DNA of 64,000 bases, from contig NZ_APMH01000001.1 in the NCBI RefSeq assembly GCF_000359585.1, positions 124,001-188,000 of the forward strand, written 5' to 3'. Numbering within the stretch: position 1 is the first letter of the stretch; each line of letters opens with the position of its first letter. Both the position numbers and the translations under genes were made by a program. This document shows, piece by piece, positions 62,913 to 64,000 of this stretch. Source of the DNA: Clostridium tyrobutyricum DSM 2637 = ATCC 25755 = JCM 11008. Lineage in GTDB: Bacteria; Bacillota; Clostridia; Clostridiales; Clostridiaceae. The notes under the pieces were generated by a model. The model did no database searches. It saw nothing but the letters and a program-made list of their open reading frames with translations, and was not told the origin of the DNA.

Positions 62913-64000
62913 TTATTTAATATACTCTTCCATTGATCTATAATCTATATTTTCATTGTTTTGTACTATTTTAACAGATGATGTATAAATATCCGCAGTA
63001 TTCAAACATGTAAATATAATTACATCATGTGCAAGAGCAGTGTGTCTTAATTCAAATCCAGGTGTACCACTCTCATATCCTACGGTAGCAGTATTTATTA
63101 CTATGTCAAGTTTCTTTTGTTTAAGTGCATGTATTGCATCACTTATGCTCAATGCTGTACATTTTATTCCATTGTTGCTCAAAAATTTATAGGTACCTTC
63201 AGAGGCAAAAATGCTAAATCCTAAATTTTGATATTTTGTTGCAACATAAACTGCCTCTTTTTTATCTACATCATTTACTGAAATATATACACTTCCACTT
63301 TTATATATTTCAATTCCCGATGCCCTGAATGCTTTATATACAGCCTTGTCTTTATCAAAATCCACTCCAAGAACTTCTCCTGTGGATTTCATTTCAGGTC
63401 CTAATGCAATATCAACTCCCGGCAATTTTTTATTCGAAAATACCGGCATTTTAACTGCAATCATTTTATTGTATTTATACATATCCTGCTTGTATCCAAA
63501 ATCCTTTATATTGCCTCCAAGCATAATATCTACTGCAATCTTTATCATAGGTATATCTGTAACCTTGCTTAAAATAGGAACTGTCCTAGAAGCTCTGGGA
63601 TTTACTTCAATTACATATACTTTTTCACCGTCAAAAGCATATTGAACATTTAAAAGACCCTTTACATTCAATGCTTTTGCAATTTTAGAAGTATATTCTT
63701 CTATTTTCCCAAGTACATTTTCACGAAGATCAAATGTAGGATAAATAGCTATACTATCCCCAGAGTGAACTCCAGCTTTTTCCACATGTTCCATTATACC
63801 AGGAATTATAAGATCTTTTCCGTCTGATATTGCATCAACTTCAATTTCTTTTCCTGTTATATATTTATCTACAAGTACAGGGTAATCTTTAGATAAATTT
63901 ACCGCCTCTTTAAGATATTTAGAAAGTTCACGGTCATTGTACACAACTTTCATGGCTCTTCCACCTATTACATAAGAAGGTCTTACAATAACAGGATATC
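62913..64000 (-). CDS. carB: Carbamoyl-phosphate synthase large subunit, C-terminal part
   Basis: The gene enters from the right edge; its 5' part is outside. The visible frame continues without a stop to 64000, upstream of the internal ATG at 63953, and encodes YPVIVRPSYVIGGRAM, a conserved CarB ATP-grasp segment. The second ATP-grasp domain (EVDAISDG, EVNPRASRTVP) is followed by the C-terminal allosteric MGS-like domain (about the last 130 residues). The complete protein would be about 1070 residues. It makes carbamoyl phosphate for pyrimidines and arginine with CarA. Confidence 0.95.
   Translation of the reverse strand, partial: YPVIVRPSYVIGGRAMKVVYNDRELSKYLKEAVNLSKDYPVLVDKYITGKEIEVDAISDGKDLIIPGIMEHVEKAGVHSGDSIAIYPTFDLRENVLGKIEEYTSKIAKALNVKGLLNVQYAFDGEKVYVIEVNPRASRTVPILSKVTDIPMIKIAVDIMLGGNIKDFGYKQDMYKYNKMIAVKMPVFSNKKLPGVDIALGPEMKSTGEVLGVDFDKDKAVYKAFRASGIEIYKSGSVYISVNDVDKKEAVYVATKYQNLGFSIFASEGTYKFLSNNGIKCTALSISDAIHALKQKKLDIVINTATVGYESGTPGFELRHTALAHDVIIFTCLNTADIYTSSVKIVQNNENIDYRSMEEYIK

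Noticed and set aside
1-64000. CRISPR array, prophage, rRNA or tRNA genes
   Set aside because: No regularly spaced repeats, phage structural genes or tRNA/rRNA signatures were recognised by eye. Short tRNA genes could be missed without a covariance search.

Overview
The window is AT-rich, low-GC Firmicute DNA. Gene content points to a strictly anaerobic, spore-forming Clostridium, most like the acetogenic C. ljungdahlii / C. autoethanogenum / C. kluyveri group. The pointers are an rseC + rnfCDGEAB cluster, a selenium-type xanthine dehydrogenase locus, an acetoin dehydrogenase operon under a sigma-54 activator, an assimilatory AprAB/CysDN sulfate operon, and GerW, Spo0E-like and DacF genes. 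The species assignment is inference; no rRNA or tRNA gene was seen.

Layout. 1-370: start of clpA and all of clpS. 668-1399: a TerC-type membrane protein. 1443-7827: a leftward selenium/molybdenum hydroxylase operon (xdh, selD, yedF, yqeC, mocA, yqeB), divergent from guanine deaminase (8025-9299); together these form a purine-degradation locus. 9387-16207: DegV, a YtrA-type GntR/ABC operon with a perfect operator palindrome, a YCII-like protein, an AI-2E permease, an aminotransferase and an odd Asp/Asn/Arg-rich protein. 16272-24557: an LtaS-like enzyme, an OpuC/EgtU-type osmolyte transporter, a two-component system and a soluble chemoreceptor. 24638-27613: a decayed ribose locus (LacI regulator, IS110-family remnant, frameshifted ribokinase, truncated metallo-beta-lactamase-fold gene). 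27729-31052: a chemoreceptor with an apparently cytoplasmic sensor, a membrane-anchored L7/L12-like protein and an SGNH hydrolase.

31132-38579: acoABCL and acoR, with a clear sigma-54 promoter and a 16-bp-arm inverted repeat upstream of acoA. 38749-44910: a Gx transporter, then the leftward Rnf operon (Na+ or H+ translocating ferredoxin:NAD+ oxidoreductase) preceded by rseC. A perfect 37-bp palindrome lies upstream of rseC. 45222-53091: an unknown 159-residue protein, DacF, YtfI-GerW, two cell-wall enzymes, a third chemoreceptor, an XRE regulator and a 52-residue Spo0E-like protein.

53137-61080 is a leftward sulfate assimilation operon: cysC, aprA, aprB, an SsuABC-type transporter, cysD and cysNC. 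Its leader of about 540 nt carries, in series on the coding strand, a sigma-A promoter, a tRNA-Cys T-box with its own terminator, and a SAM-I riboswitch with its own terminator. This is the strongest regulatory find: two independent attenuators reading charged tRNA-Cys and SAM before one operon. The window ends with a geranylgeranyl-reductase-like flavoprotein and the 3' part of carB.

Many convergent gene pairs share strong hairpin terminators that overlap stop codons. Several starts were moved from the longest reading frame to an internal ATG, GTG or TTG with a good Shine-Dalgarno sequence; the reason is given in each entry.
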